Shown here piece after piece: positions 8,282 through 17,232 of a stretch of 64,000 nucleotides of DNA (the stretch's first letter is position 1; every line of letters begins with the position of its first letter). The notes beneath the pieces are model-generated. The model searched no databases. It worked only from the letters and a program-made list of their open reading frames with translations, and was not told the DNA's origin. The DNA comes from Lachnocurva sp029100405 (lineage in GTDB: Bacteria > Bacillota > Clostridia > Lachnospirales > Lachnospiraceae), in contig JBJYZC010000003.1 of assembly GCA_046263755.1 (NCBI GenBank), forward strand, positions 62,001 to 126,000, given 5' to 3'. The position numbers were made by a program, and so were the translations under genes.

Positions 8282-9290
8282 TGTCCGCTACCTCCTTCAT
8301 ACCTTCTTCCAGATGATTGATAATATTGGAGAAGGAAATATACTCCGGACAGATATCATCGCATCTGCCGCATCCGACGCACATCTGATAGCCGAAACGC
8401 TCCTTAAAATCCAAAACCTTGTGTAAGGTCTTAAAGCGCATCCGTTCGCCATTCTTCTTCCGATAACTTGCACCGCCGGCTACATCGGTATAACCGTCTA
8501 CCATACAGGAAGCCTGTACACGGCGTCTTTCTCCGACATTGCCATTGGCATCATAATAGAGATCCTGCATGGAAAAACAGGTACAGGTCGGGCAGACAAA
8601 GTTACAGCGGCCGCAGTTGATGCAGCGTTTGTCATACTGATCCCACATGCTGCTCTTACCGACTTCATAGGTCAGATTCTCCGGTACCTTGACCTTGACT
8701 TTATTTTCGGTCACGCGGGCCGGACTTACATCCGCCTTTTCTGCTCCGCTCTCCTGAAGGACCCTATCCCAATCCTCTCTCTTGCAATCCAGATGATAGG
8801 TCCCGTTCATAAGATCCACGCTCATGTCATAGTTGTCGGACAGATTGGAATTCATGCTGACACAGAATCCGTTCTCACAGCTTACCGGACAACCGATCAT
8901 GACATAGGCCTGATCTTTTCGTTTCCTCTCGTAATAATAATCGGGAGCACCATTCTTCAGATAGATCTGATCCATTCTCTTGACGGCTGCGAGATCACAG
9001 CTTCTTAAGAATACCAGTTTCTTCTTTTTCGGTGCCTCGGTCTCTTCGATATGAGACTGAGAGAAATAAAACAGGGTTTCAGAAGGCGGCAGGACTGCCT
9101 CCTTCCAGGAATAAGCGGATTTCTCATGAAATTCGATCTCATCCGGGCTTTTCACAACTGCATACCGGACAGCATCCGTATCGGAAAACCGTCCGCCCCC
9201 CTGAAATCTCTTCGGAGCCCAGATCTCATACTCCTTCTGCCAATAGGAAAACAGCTTCTCAAACTGTTCCCGGTCTGCGATGTATCCCAT
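8265..9290 (-). CDS. asrA: Anaerobic sulfite reductase subunit A (iron-sulfur subunit)
   Basis: 341 aa, first gene of asrABC. Electron-transfer subunit with two [4Fe-4S] clusters: C223-C226-C229-C233 ('CINCGRCNFVC') and C304-C307-C310-C314 ('CVGCGRCDDIC'). The N-terminal 200 residues belong to the AsrA/4Fe-4S dicluster group. A promoter with an extended -10 element lies about 58 bp upstream. With AsrB and AsrC it makes a cytoplasmic NADH-dependent sulfite reductase. Confidence 0.95.
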   Translation of the reverse strand: MGYIADREQFEKLFSYWQKEYEIWAPKRFQGGGRFSDTDAVRYAVVKSPDEIEFHEKSAYSWKEAVLPPSETLFYFSQSHIEETEAPKKKKLVFLRSCDLAAVKRMDQIYLKNGAPDYYYERKRKDQAYVMIGCPVSCENGFCVSMNSNLSDNYDMSVDLMNGTYHLDCKREDWDRVLQESGAEKADVSPARVTENKVKVKVPENLTYEVGKSSMWDQYDKRCINCGRCNFVCPTCTCFSMQDLYYDANGNVGERRRVQASCMVDGYTDVAGGASYRKKNGERMRFKTLHKVLDFKERFGYQMCVGCGRCDDICPEYISFSNIINHLEEGMKEVADNGSEK

Positions 9291-9347
9291 TCCTTTTACG
9301 CCTCCTTTTCTGAAAGGTTGTTAAAGGTGACCCAATAAGTTTGATTT

Positions 9348-9356
9348 ATTATATCA
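9348..9356 (-). promoter_or_regulatory. Extended -10 promoter of asrABC
   Basis: Minus strand TGATATAAT: a TATAAT hexamer (9348-9353) preceded by TGn, an extended -10. No good -35 is seen 16-18 bp upstream, which is normal for this promoter class and leaves room for an activator. Confidence 0.6.
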
Positions 9357-9411
9357 CACGGGTGTTGAATAAGTCTGTTGTTTTTCCAACTGACAGATAG
9401 AAATATTACCC

Positions 9412-10428
9412 TCAGTGGCCGGAAAGGAAGGCATCGATACCATTTGCAATGCCCGTGACGATCTTGGCCTGATAGTCCTGAGAAGCCATCCTCTGGTCCT
9501 CAGCCGGATTGGTCATATAACCCATTTCTACGATCGTGACCGGTACCTGGCACCAGTTGATCCCACTCATGCTATCGGTCTCCCAGACGTATTCCTTCCG
9601 GCAGCCGGTCGAAGCCACGAGATTGTCCAGAACATCCTTCGACAGAGCATAGCTCTGGTCATGGAGCTTCGCATTGTAGGGATTAGACCGGGTCTGACAG
9701 ATGGTCATGGCTCCATTGACTGAAGAATTTTGGACTCCATTGGCATGAATTCGAATAAAAGCAGATACATTGGCCTGATTCGCAATCGCCGCTCTTTCCG
9801 AATTGGAAATATCGACATCATTGCTTGTCCTTACCATGATGACCTGATAGCCTCTTGCCTCCAGCTCCTTCTGTAATTTCAAAGAGACCTGAAGGGTCAG
9901 CTCATATTCCGGAAGTCCGGTCGAAACACCTCTGGTGCCGCCGGAAACCTTGGCCTTGGTCTGGCTGGCACCGGGGCCGATCGGCTCTCTGGCACTATTT
10001 CCATGCGCCTGATGACCGGCATCAATGCAGACCAGTTTTCTCCCTGCAACCGGTTGGCTGGTCCCTGCAGATGGAGCAGCCGGACCAGATGGAGTGGACG
10101 AAGCAGCTGGAGCGGACGTATGGCTTTCTTTGCTTGCGGCCCCTTCTTCCGGTTGGTTGGCCCCTGCAGATGGAGCAGCCGGCGGATTTGCCTGTTCCTG
10201 GCCGGAAGCATCCTTTCCCTGATTATTGTCCTTCACATCTTTCTGCTCCGAAGTCTTTTTCCCCGGATCCTCCGTTTTCATCAGCTTCTCTGCTGCCTGT
10301 TTCGATGATGCCTGTTTCGATGATGCCCGGCTATTCTCTCCGCTGCATGCGCATAGGGAAAATACCAGAATCCCAATAAGAAACAGAGAAAAAAAGCTTG
10401 CTTTCTTTTTCAAATGTAAAAAATTCAT
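9412..10428 (-). CDS. N-acetylmuramoyl-L-alanine amidase, lipoprotein
   Basis: 338 aa. N-terminal signal with lipobox 'LCAC' (lipid-modified Cys28), then a Lys/Gln/Ser/Pro/Ala-rich linker (about 30-130) with the repeats ASSKQ-ASSKQ and AAPSAG. A C-terminal zinc amidase domain (Amidase_3) follows from 'LVCIDAGHQAHG', with 'ELTLQVSLKLQKELE', 'IRIHANG' and 'VTIVEMGYMTNPAED' carrying the metal ligands and catalytic Glu. It cleaves the amide between muramic acid and the stem peptide. The linker probably spans the wall. Monocistronic between the asr promoter region and GH2. Confidence 0.9.
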   Translation of the reverse strand: MNFLHLKKKASFFSLFLIGILVFSLCACSGENSRASSKQASSKQAAEKLMKTEDPGKKTSEQKDVKDNNQGKDASGQEQANPPAAPSAGANQPEEGAASKESHTSAPAASSTPSGPAAPSAGTSQPVAGRKLVCIDAGHQAHGNSAREPIGPGASQTKAKVSGGTRGVSTGLPEYELTLQVSLKLQKELEARGYQVIMVRTSNDVDISNSERAAIANQANVSAFIRIHANGVQNSSVNGAMTICQTRSNPYNAKLHDQSYALSKDVLDNLVASTGCRKEYVWETDSMSGINWCQVPVTIVEMGYMTNPAEDQRMASQDYQAKIVTGIANGIDAFLSGH

Positions 10429-10512
10429 TTGACCGGGCTCTCCTCAATGCAAAAATTCGAAAAAATTCAATGATATGAGTGCAAAAGTACCTTTTGCCAT
10501 TCCTTTATCATT

Positions 10513-12969
10513 CTACTCCCTTTTTTCTCTCGCCTCCACAATAAAAGTCTTGTCTTCTGCGTTTTCGCTTCGAATCGTAATATGCACTTCGCCTTCCTGA
10601 TCCACAGACTTTAAATAAAAGCCGCCCATACCTCCCCGAAGAGAGGTGACCTTGGGTCCGATGACGGAAGCCGGCCCGTCGATCTCGATTTCCACAGGTT
10701 CATTACAGAAGGATAAGAGATTCCCATGCTCATCCCGCATGGAAAGACGAATGGCAAGAACATCATAAGTCTTGTCAAAAACCAGACGATCCGAAGACAG
10801 GCGGACATCCATCTGGCGCTTTGTCATAGGAGAGATCTTTCGGTCGCTTACAACTTGTCCATCCTTTTTCGCAATGAATTCATACTCGGTCGATTTCTCG
10901 CCCCAGTTTCCAATATATTTCTGATAGAGGCTGATGGCATCTGCGGGATTCATATGGTATCTCACAATGAGCTTTATGGCTTCTAAGATCATCTTCCCGG
11001 TCATTTTCCCCTGGTTCAGAGAGAAAGAATTCAGAAGATCACTTGCCGTCCTGGCCTGATCCGCAGTCATACCCTCGATCGTTTCCAAATCTTTGCCGAT
11101 ATAGTCATCGATCAGGATCGGTCCATGTTTCATCCCGCGGAAAGCGGAGTCCGAAGGGGAGTATTCCTTCAAAAGCCTGCCATTCTTATACATGTCAACC
11201 GAATCCGCATTCGTGATGATATAGCACCTGCCACGATTGGACTCCGGATGCTCTCCGATATCCATGGTGGAAGAAATCTCGAGAACCGGCTGCTTTCTCC
11301 CCTCTGCCGCATAGACGAAGGCAGCAAGCTTTGGATTCCGGTACATATCACAGACCCCGTGATAGCAGATCCGGTCTCCGCTTCCGAAGTCCTTGTGGGT
11401 GTTGTAGTCAAACATACACCAACCGATACTGCCTGCAATATCGCTTTCCAAACCGACATCAGAAATGACCCTGGCATGCCTTATCGCCTGAGACTGCCGG
11501 TGTTCTTCCCAGTCGAAGGCCTTGGTCGGATACATATGGCCATTGTGCTCCGTTACGAGATAAGCCTTGGACAGATCATTCGTCGCCTTTTTCTTTTTCA
11601 GACAGCCCTTGTTCTTCCCGTTATGAAAGAAGTCATTGTAAGTGAAGACATCTTCCTGGATCCTGGTATTCTTATCTGCAGTTCTGCAGCGGACGCCGCC
11701 GGTCGCCCGGCTTCCATCGAATGCATGGGCAACCGCATTGGTTCTTGCATAAAAAGGATCATCGTCCTTCGATTCATTGATCCGGACGCCCCAGATCATA
11801 ATAGAAGGATGATTCCGATACTGAAGGATCATATCTCTGACATTTAAAACTGCCTGGTCCTTCCAGACGCCTTCTCCGATATGCTGCCAGCCGGGGATCT
11901 CGGTGAAAACCAAAAGCCCGAGCCGGTCACACTCATCAATAAAATACTGGGACTGGGGATAATGTGAAGTTCTTACGGTATTGACTCCCAGTTCCTCCTT
12001 CAGGATCCTGGCATCCATCCTCTGCATACTTTCCGGCATGGCATAGCCGACATAAGGGTAGCTCTGATGCCGGTTCAAGCCCCGAATCTTCACCTTTCTT
12101 CCATTCAGATAGAATCCGTCTGCCTTCCATTCCATGGTGCGGAAACCTATGCTTTCCGTCTTCTGATCTCTGACCTCCCCATCGATGAGAAGAAGAACCT
12201 CTGCCTGATAAAGGGCCGGATCATCGATATCCCATTTCTTAATTTGTAATGGATCACTGTCGAAGGAATAAGTGTCACTTGTACTTAAGCCCACGAGATC
12301 CTCTGAGAGATCTCTTCCTGCCTCTCTTTTCGAGGGATCGATCTTCTCCCGCAGGATCTCCTTTCCATCCAGGCGGATCAGGAGCGAGGCTTTCCCTTCC
12401 AAGATCATAGATTCTGCTTCTTCAGTTACAGAAATGGAGGTTCGAAGGCTGCCCCTGCCATCCGATGTAAGAGAAGGCTGAAAGAAAACATCCGTCAGAG
12501 CTTCCTTCTCTGTCACGGTCAGATAGACATCTCTGTAAATTCCGCCATAGGTCATATAATCAATGACATAGCCAAAGGGAGGTTGGTTTAAATTCTCCCG
12601 GGAATCCAGCCGAACCGTCAGAAGATTGGATCCTTCCTTCAGTTTCCCGGAAATGTCGATGGAATATGCCGTATAACCGCAGTGGTGCTCGCCAATTTTC
12701 TCCCCGTTCAGATAGAATTGGCTTTGATGCGCACAGCCGTCGAAGGTAAGAATCAGTCTCTTATTCTGCCAGTCGCTCCGATAGATGATCTGTCGCTGAT
12801 AACAGGAAAGCATCTGATAGGAATTTTCATCAAAATAGTCATAGGGAAGGATCTTTACGGTATGCGGCAGCATGATCTCTTCCCCATTTTCCATCGGCCT
12901 ATTTACATATGCATCGGAGAATTCCGGTTGGAATTTCCAGTTTCTGTCCAGGTAAAATTTCTCTGTCAT
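10513..12969 (-). CDS. Glycoside hydrolase family 2, probable beta-galactosidase
   Basis: 818 aa. GH2 layout: sugar-binding jelly roll (1-160), immunoglobulin-like domain, TIM barrel from about 285. 'GLNRHQSYPYVG' (297-308) is a conserved barrel motif. The acid/base is predicted as E399 in 'RINES' and the nucleophile as E474 in 'VTEHNG'. The segment 'FDYNTHKDFGSGDRICYHG' resembles galactosidase-type rather than glucuronidase-type GH2 enzymes. No signal peptide, so it acts on imported sugar, fitting the GPH symporter gene 0.8 kb upstream that carries the same operator. Substrate not proven. Confidence 0.85.
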   Translation of the reverse strand: MTEKFYLDRNWKFQPEFSDAYVNRPMENGEEIMLPHTVKILPYDYFDENSYQMLSCYQRQIIYRSDWQNKRLILTFDGCAHQSQFYLNGEKIGEHHCGYTAYSIDISGKLKEGSNLLTVRLDSRENLNQPPFGYVIDYMTYGGIYRDVYLTVTEKEALTDVFFQPSLTSDGRGSLRTSISVTEEAESMILEGKASLLIRLDGKEILREKIDPSKREAGRDLSEDLVGLSTSDTYSFDSDPLQIKKWDIDDPALYQAEVLLLIDGEVRDQKTESIGFRTMEWKADGFYLNGRKVKIRGLNRHQSYPYVGYAMPESMQRMDARILKEELGVNTVRTSHYPQSQYFIDECDRLGLLVFTEIPGWQHIGEGVWKDQAVLNVRDMILQYRNHPSIMIWGVRINESKDDDPFYARTNAVAHAFDGSRATGGVRCRTADKNTRIQEDVFTYNDFFHNGKNKGCLKKKKATNDLSKAYLVTEHNGHMYPTKAFDWEEHRQSQAIRHARVISDVGLESDIAGSIGWCMFDYNTHKDFGSGDRICYHGVCDMYRNPKLAAFVYAAEGRKQPVLEISSTMDIGEHPESNRGRCYIITNADSVDMYKNGRLLKEYSPSDSAFRGMKHGPILIDDYIGKDLETIEGMTADQARTASDLLNSFSLNQGKMTGKMILEAIKLIVRYHMNPADAISLYQKYIGNWGEKSTEYEFIAKKDGQVVSDRKISPMTKRQMDVRLSSDRLVFDKTYDVLAIRLSMRDEHGNLLSFCNEPVEIEIDGPASVIGPKVTSLRGGMGGFYLKSVDQEGEVHITIRSENAEDKTFIVEAREKRE

Positions 12970-13047
12970 AAACTCCCTCTTCCTATGATTGCTTTTATTG
13001 TTTCCTCTTACTCTTATGTTTTCTCACCTGAGTTCGTTTCAGATGGA

Positions 13048-13075
13048 GGAAACCGTATTTATGCTTTTGGTTTCC
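13048..13075. promoter_or_regulatory. Inverted-repeat operator upstream of GH2
   Basis: GGAAACC, 14 bp, GGTTTCC. It is a perfect 7-bp inverted repeat, 78 bp upstream of the GH2 start. The same two half-sites with the same 14-bp spacing, and GCTTTT at the same place in the spacer, lie upstream of the GPH symporter (15300-15327). A shared regulator is inferred; it is not encoded next to either gene. Confidence 0.7.
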
Positions 13076-13170
13076 ATTTTAGAGTAACATCCGCGGGATT
13101 GCCAAACAATAGGGCAATTTTTATAAGAATGAACGCAGAATTTTGTGGGATTTTACAGCTCAATTTATAA

Positions 13171-13356
13171 CGAGTTCTAAGGTTGCATACGGCGATCCTC
13201 CGCATCAAGGTCCATCTGCCTGAACTTTTGGGATTCCTGGCATCCCTTCTCTGTCTGGTTCTGTTCGGTCCGGATCGCTTTATTGTGCCGGCCATGATCC
13301 TGATTCTTATCCTTTGCATTGCCTTACGGCCTTTTATCGAAGGAGGTGAAAAATGA
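13171..13356 (+). pseudogene. azlC: azlC remnant (C-terminal end only)
   Basis: An open stretch of about 61 codons without a proper start, ending in TGA that overlaps the azlD start (ATGA). The readable protein 'LPELLGFLASLLCLVLFGPD' followed by 'RFIVPAMILILILCIALRPF' matches the last membrane segments of AzlC, the large subunit of the branched-chain amino acid exporter, normally about 230 aa. An in-frame TAA at 13168 and the loss of all upstream coding sequence show that the gene is truncated. Confidence 0.7.
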
Positions 13357-13700
13357 CAAAACAAGAACTGATCCTCACCTTCCTTCTGATTTGGCTCGGT
13401 ACAGTCCTCACCCGCTTTCTCCCCTATCTCATTTTTCCGGAAGGAAAGCCGGTTCCGAAGATCATCCAATATCTCGGCAAGGTCCTGGGTCCTGCCGTCT
13501 TCGGTCTTCTTGTGGTTTATTGCCTGAGAAATACAGACCTGATCCGATCCTTTTCTAATGGCGGAAGTCATGGTATCCCGGAGATCTCGGCCTCGATCCT
13601 GACCCTTCTCATCTACCGATGGAAGAAGCAGATGATCCTGTCCATGGCTGCAGGAACGATTCTCTATATGGTGCTGGTGCAGGTGGTATTTATCCAATGA
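13353..13700 (+). CDS. azlD: AzlD-family branched-chain amino acid transport protein
   Basis: 115 aa, about four membrane segments; AzlD is the small subunit of the AzlCD branched-chain amino acid exporter. 'GTVLTRFLPYLIFPEG' near the N-terminus and a Pro-rich third helix fit the family. An AAGGAGGTG site precedes the ATG. The partner gene azlC is reduced to a fragment directly upstream, so the protein probably has no function here unless another AzlC exists in the genome. Confidence 0.8.
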   Translation: MTKQELILTFLLIWLGTVLTRFLPYLIFPEGKPVPKIIQYLGKVLGPAVFGLLVVYCLRNTDLIRSFSNGGSHGIPEISASILTLLIYRWKKQMILSMAAGTILYMVLVQVVFIQ

Positions 13701-13717
13701 TTCCAAAAGCAGGCACA

Positions 13718-13749
13718 AAAAAATGAGTGGCACGTGCCACTCATTTTTT
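13718..13749. terminator. Bidirectional terminator between azlD and the GPH symporter
   Basis: A perfect 32-bp palindrome centred on GGCACGTGCC with A-run and T-run arms (AAAAAATGAGTGG... and its complement). It serves the convergent genes on both sides. Confidence 0.85.
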
Positions 13750-13755
13750 GATGAT

Positions 13756-15210
13756 TCAATCTTCCTTTTTTCCTTCTGTCTCATGCAGCTTTGCCACTTG
13801 GTCAGCAAGCTCCAGGACCTTCTTATCATTCAGCTTATATCTCTTTCGAAACCAGACAAAGGCGATCACAAGAACCGCAGCCGGAATCAGTGTCATGACC
13901 AGCCGAAGTCCCATCTTCTGGGCTGTATTGACACTCTGAGAGAAGTCTACCACCTGGTCTGCCGCTGTCGTTGCCTTATTGGAAAGTTTCAAGACTCCGA
14001 GCGTTATCGATGCCACCAGGGCAGCGATGCCGGAGGAAAGTTTTACGACAAAAGTCTGCATGGAAAAGATGACGGACTCATCTCTTCTATGGTTTTTGAT
14101 TTCCCCATAATCAACTGTATTCGCAAGGAAAATCGTAATCAGGACATTGTTCATACCGGAAGCTGCCATGATCAGAACACCGGGGATCAGGAAGAACAAG
14201 AGATTCTTTGCTCCACCTGCTGAAAAGGCCAGAAGGATACCATACCCCACCATGGACATAACAAGTCCCGCATAGAATATCGTGGTATTTGCAATCTTTA
14301 ATCCCTGTCTTAAAAGAGGATAGAGGATCATCATGGAAAGGATCTGAGCGGCGCCGGCAACCGTGTTGAACAGTGTATAACCATTGTACCAGCCGGTTCC
14401 ACCGAGGTCATATTTGAAGAAGTAGATCACAAGGTTGGATGTGATATACATTGCCACATCTACAAGAACGATCGTTACAACAATGGCCATAGCCTGATCA
14501 TTTCGAACCAGAGACCGGAACATATCGCCAATGGATGCTGTCTCCATATTGGTGGTCGGGTTTTCCTTGATCGATGTCACTGTGATAATGATGAAGACAA
14601 CAAAAATGACTGCTACGATCAAAGAGAAATAACGGAAACCAAGCCGCTCAACTTCCGTCGCGCCGGAAGCTCCCGCCATAGTGCCGAGTGCATGAACGAT
14701 CATTACCGTGAAAATAGAAACCAGGGCCGAGCCAACGCCGGAGCAGGAACGCGCCAATGTTGTAAGATTCTCACGCTCCTTTCCGCCTCTGGTAAATGCA
14801 GGAATCATCGACCAGAAGGGGATATCCATCATGGTATAGGTCACACCCCAGAGAATATAGGTCACTGCCGCATAAGCAATCAATCCGGATCCGTCCAATG
14901 CAGGCGGACAGGCAAACATGAGATACAAGACAACTGCATTAGTCATGGTACCAATCAGAAGCCAGGGACGAAATTTTCCCATCCTGGTCCTCGTTTTCGC
15001 TACTATAACACCCATGATCGGGTCATTGAATGCATCGAAAATACGTGCCACCAGAAGGATCACGCCCATAGCGAAAGCGTTGACCCCCATGATGTCCTGG
15101 AAATAATAAAGGACATAGCTGGCAGAGAGCATATAGACCATGTCCTTTGCAACTGCACCAAGACCATAGCCGGCTTTTTCTCTACCTGTAAGATTTCTCT
15201 TTTTCTCCAT
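13756..15210 (-). CDS. GPH-family sugar:cation symporter
   Basis: 484 aa, about 12 membrane segments, MelB-like major facilitator. The family signature 'DAFNDPIMGVIVAKTRTRMG' followed by 'KFRPWLL' is near residue 58, with 'GYGLGAVAKDMVY' at the N-terminus. Members import melibiose, lactose, xylosides or glucuronides with Na+ or H+. The paired operator shared with the GH2 gene suggests that this protein imports the GH2 substrate, a beta-galactoside by the GH2 call. The gene is monocistronic with a bidirectional terminator after it. Confidence 0.88.
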   Translation of the reverse strand: MEKKRNLTGREKAGYGLGAVAKDMVYMLSASYVLYYFQDIMGVNAFAMGVILLVARIFDAFNDPIMGVIVAKTRTRMGKFRPWLLIGTMTNAVVLYLMFACPPALDGSGLIAYAAVTYILWGVTYTMMDIPFWSMIPAFTRGGKERENLTTLARSCSGVGSALVSIFTVMIVHALGTMAGASGATEVERLGFRYFSLIVAVIFVVFIIITVTSIKENPTTNMETASIGDMFRSLVRNDQAMAIVVTIVLVDVAMYITSNLVIYFFKYDLGGTGWYNGYTLFNTVAGAAQILSMMILYPLLRQGLKIANTTIFYAGLVMSMVGYGILLAFSAGGAKNLLFFLIPGVLIMAASGMNNVLITIFLANTVDYGEIKNHRRDESVIFSMQTFVVKLSSGIAALVASITLGVLKLSNKATTAADQVVDFSQSVNTAQKMGLRLVMTLIPAAVLVIAFVWFRKRYKLNDKKVLELADQVAKLHETEGKKED

Positions 15211-15271
15211 ACATACCCCCTTAAAATAAATTGAAAGTTGTCAGGTTACAATGTTGCATTCCCTGTTACGG

Positions 15272-15297
15272 TTTCAGAGTACTATTTCAGAGTACTA
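15272..15297. repeat. Two tandem copies of a 13-bp sequence
   Basis: TTTCAGAGTACTA repeated exactly twice, ending 2 bp before the operator at 15300 and lying between it and the symporter start. It may be a second regulator site or helix-phased extension of the first. The GH2 promoter has only a single related CTGAAAC at the equivalent place. Confidence 0.6.
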
Positions 15298-15299
15298 AC

Positions 15300-15327
15300 G
15301 GAAACCAATTTCCGCTTTTTGGTTTCC
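15300..15327. promoter_or_regulatory. Inverted-repeat operator upstream of the GPH symporter
   Basis: GGAAACC, 14 bp, GGTTTCC, 89 bp upstream of the symporter start. Matches the GH2 site in both half-sites, spacing and part of the spacer. The half-sites are 21 bp apart centre to centre, two DNA turns, as expected for a dimeric regulator. Confidence 0.7.
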
Positions 15328-15444
15328 TCTATTTTATCAGACCACCCTTTCAGCAACAACAGGGAGATATGCACAAAAAAAGCTTTCCGAATTTGTGGAA
15401 AAAACCGGAAAGCTCAAAGTTTATCGATCCATATCTGCTATGCT

Positions 15445-17232
15445 CTACTGCATCTTTGAAAGGCTTTGTTTCATTTGCAAAAGAAGCCCACTTTCATCAA
15501 CCGTATATCCCGCCCTCACACAGAAAGGATTCTTCCGGGCCATCACTTCTTCTGCCAATCTTATGACTTCTTCTAATTGTCCGGCATACCAGTCCATTGA
15601 CCTGTCCGAAGCTTTTGACTCCCCTGATACTCCGGATAAGCCCCCATCCTGACCGGCCCAGCTTGCAAACAGGATCAATCGATATGCATTCTCCATCTTG
15701 GCCGGTCTTGCGCTGTCATAGCGGGCCGCCCGCACCGCATCCGAAACCGCCTTTCTGAAGTCCCCCCGCTCCCCGGCTGCATCACTGAGGGCCAGCCAGG
15801 CCGCACTGCAATAGGGATTCAGGGACACCACTTTCTCTGCGGTCTTCTCCTTCTTTTCATCCATCTCCATCAGCTGCAGCTGGTATTCCCAATCATAAGG
15901 ATAGATCTTCGAAGCCACCCGGACATCGCCCCTGTAGTAAGACAAATTCGCTGAGCCGATCCAGAAGGAAAAGGCAAGAATCAAAGCTCCTATTCCATAA
16001 ACCAGGCCGAAGAAAAACCCGGAATCCCAACCAATCGTATACTTTCTCCCCTCTTTCCAGTCCATGCAGGCCAGGCAAATATAAACCATGGCCAGAAACT
16101 GCATATCAAAATCCAGGAAGAAGCGGATCGCGAAAATCAAAAGCAGAAGCCTTTCTATCCCTTCCGCTTTCCTAATGCTCCATATTGCAAGAACAACTGC
16201 AGCAATCCCTGCGATCCAGCCGAAGGAATAGGCACACTCCAGAAAACCATTGTGAAGCCAGCGGACATAATAGGGTCCGCTTTGAATGGCACCCTGACTG
16301 ATAAAGAATCCCTCATAGCCAAACCCCAATGGCCTCTTTACCAGCGCCCGAATGGCATCAAGCCAGTAGGCCGGGCGGATCATGGAGCTTGCGTTTGCCA
16401 AAAAAAGCTCTCGAAAACGGCCCAAAGCAGAGTAATGGTCTATATTTGCCAGATAGATTGCGACAAGTGCCATGCTGCCAGCACCCATCAGAAAGTTGCG
16501 GAGGCGTTTGGACCGGTTTTGAATCAGGATGTAAAGCCAGAAAAGTAGAAGAAGAACGGCCGTCAAGCGGCTGCCGGTCCAGAGGATCCCGAAGCCCATA
16601 AGAAGTGGCTGCAGAACCGCTAAGAACTTGCCGGCCCATCTTCCCGGAAGCATTGGCTTTTCATTTTCACAAATCAGGCTGATGAGAAAGAAGGCTGCCG
16701 TCACGTTGGCATAACCCATGAGACCGGCAAAACGGCCATCGATATAGACATATCCGCGTCCTCCCGGCAAGAAATAAAAGAGCAGGCTGACCAGAAAATA
16801 GAGAAGGCCTGCCCAGGGCAGGTAAGTTATGAGTGCCCGTCGCGTCGTTTTCTTCTCACTCCTATCCACCGGCATCTTTGGCCCATCATTCGCCAAATGC
16901 TCCACATGCAGCTCACCTTCCGCTGAACCGGCAGCTTTCTCAGTCTCATCCTGCATCAGAAGCAGCATAAGCTCCATGACCCCGACCATACGAAGGACAC
17001 CGTAAACCCCGGTCCCGGCAGCAATGCCGGAAAAAAGAGAGACAAGCGCTCCAAGGAAGACCACCAAAAGGCAGACCGAACCTGTGGATAGATACAGATC
17101 GATCCGCCTTTTTCTTTTTATCGTCCAAGCCAAAAGGCCTGTCAGACATATCACTGAAATCGATACGGCCCATTCATAATATAAACCAATAAAAAATGGG
17201 AGAATCACAAGCAAAACTGCCAGAATCGACAT
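15445..17232 (-). CDS. O-antigen ligase-like multipass membrane protein with TPR-like tail
   Basis: 595 aa. The start at 17232 follows CGGAGG with 9-nt spacing; an upstream in-frame start lacks a site. About 12-14 membrane segments. The region 'MIRPAYWLDAIRALVKRPLG' followed by 'FGYEGFF' and then 'RWLHNGFLECAYSFG' resembles the large periplasmic loop of Wzy/WaaL O-antigen polymerase-ligases. Residues from about 440 look like TPR helices ('NPYCSAAWLALSDAAGERGD'), then a Ser/Gly-rich stretch. In Gram-positives such proteins act in surface polysaccharide or wall glycopolymer assembly. No glycosyltransferase neighbours, so the substrate is unknown. Confidence 0.65.
   Translation of the reverse strand: MSILAVLLVILPFFIGLYYEWAVSISVICLTGLLAWTIKRKRRIDLYLSTGSVCLLVVFLGALVSLFSGIAAGTGVYGVLRMVGVMELMLLLMQDETEKAAGSAEGELHVEHLANDGPKMPVDRSEKKTTRRALITYLPWAGLLYFLVSLLFYFLPGGRGYVYIDGRFAGLMGYANVTAAFFLISLICENEKPMLPGRWAGKFLAVLQPLLMGFGILWTGSRLTAVLLLLFWLYILIQNRSKRLRNFLMGAGSMALVAIYLANIDHYSALGRFRELFLANASSMIRPAYWLDAIRALVKRPLGFGYEGFFISQGAIQSGPYYVRWLHNGFLECAYSFGWIAGIAAVVLAIWSIRKAEGIERLLLLIFAIRFFLDFDMQFLAMVYICLACMDWKEGRKYTIGWDSGFFFGLVYGIGALILAFSFWIGSANLSYYRGDVRVASKIYPYDWEYQLQLMEMDEKKEKTAEKVVSLNPYCSAAWLALSDAAGERGDFRKAVSDAVRAARYDSARPAKMENAYRLILFASWAGQDGGLSGVSGESKASDRSMDWYAGQLEEVIRLAEEVMARKNPFCVRAGYTVDESGLLLQMKQSLSKMQ

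Noticed and set aside
9341..9356. FNR/CRP-like site TTGAT...ATCA at the asr promoter
   Set aside because: The half-sites are 7 bp apart instead of 4 and overlap the -10 element, so the match is not convincing.
9868..9880. CCAGCTC inside the amidase gene as another att-like copy
   Set aside because: Only the 7-base core matches, it lies within a coding region and no hairpin precedes it; such 7-mers are expected by chance.
10513..12969. GH2 as beta-glucuronidase
   Set aside because: The Asn-x-Lys carboxylate-binding motif of glucuronidases was not found, and the 'DYNTHKDFGSGD' region fits galactosidase-type GH2 better.
14634..14640. GGAAACC half-site inside the GPH gene (another at 34216)
   Set aside because: No partner GGTTTCC at 14-bp spacing; both lie in coding sequence.
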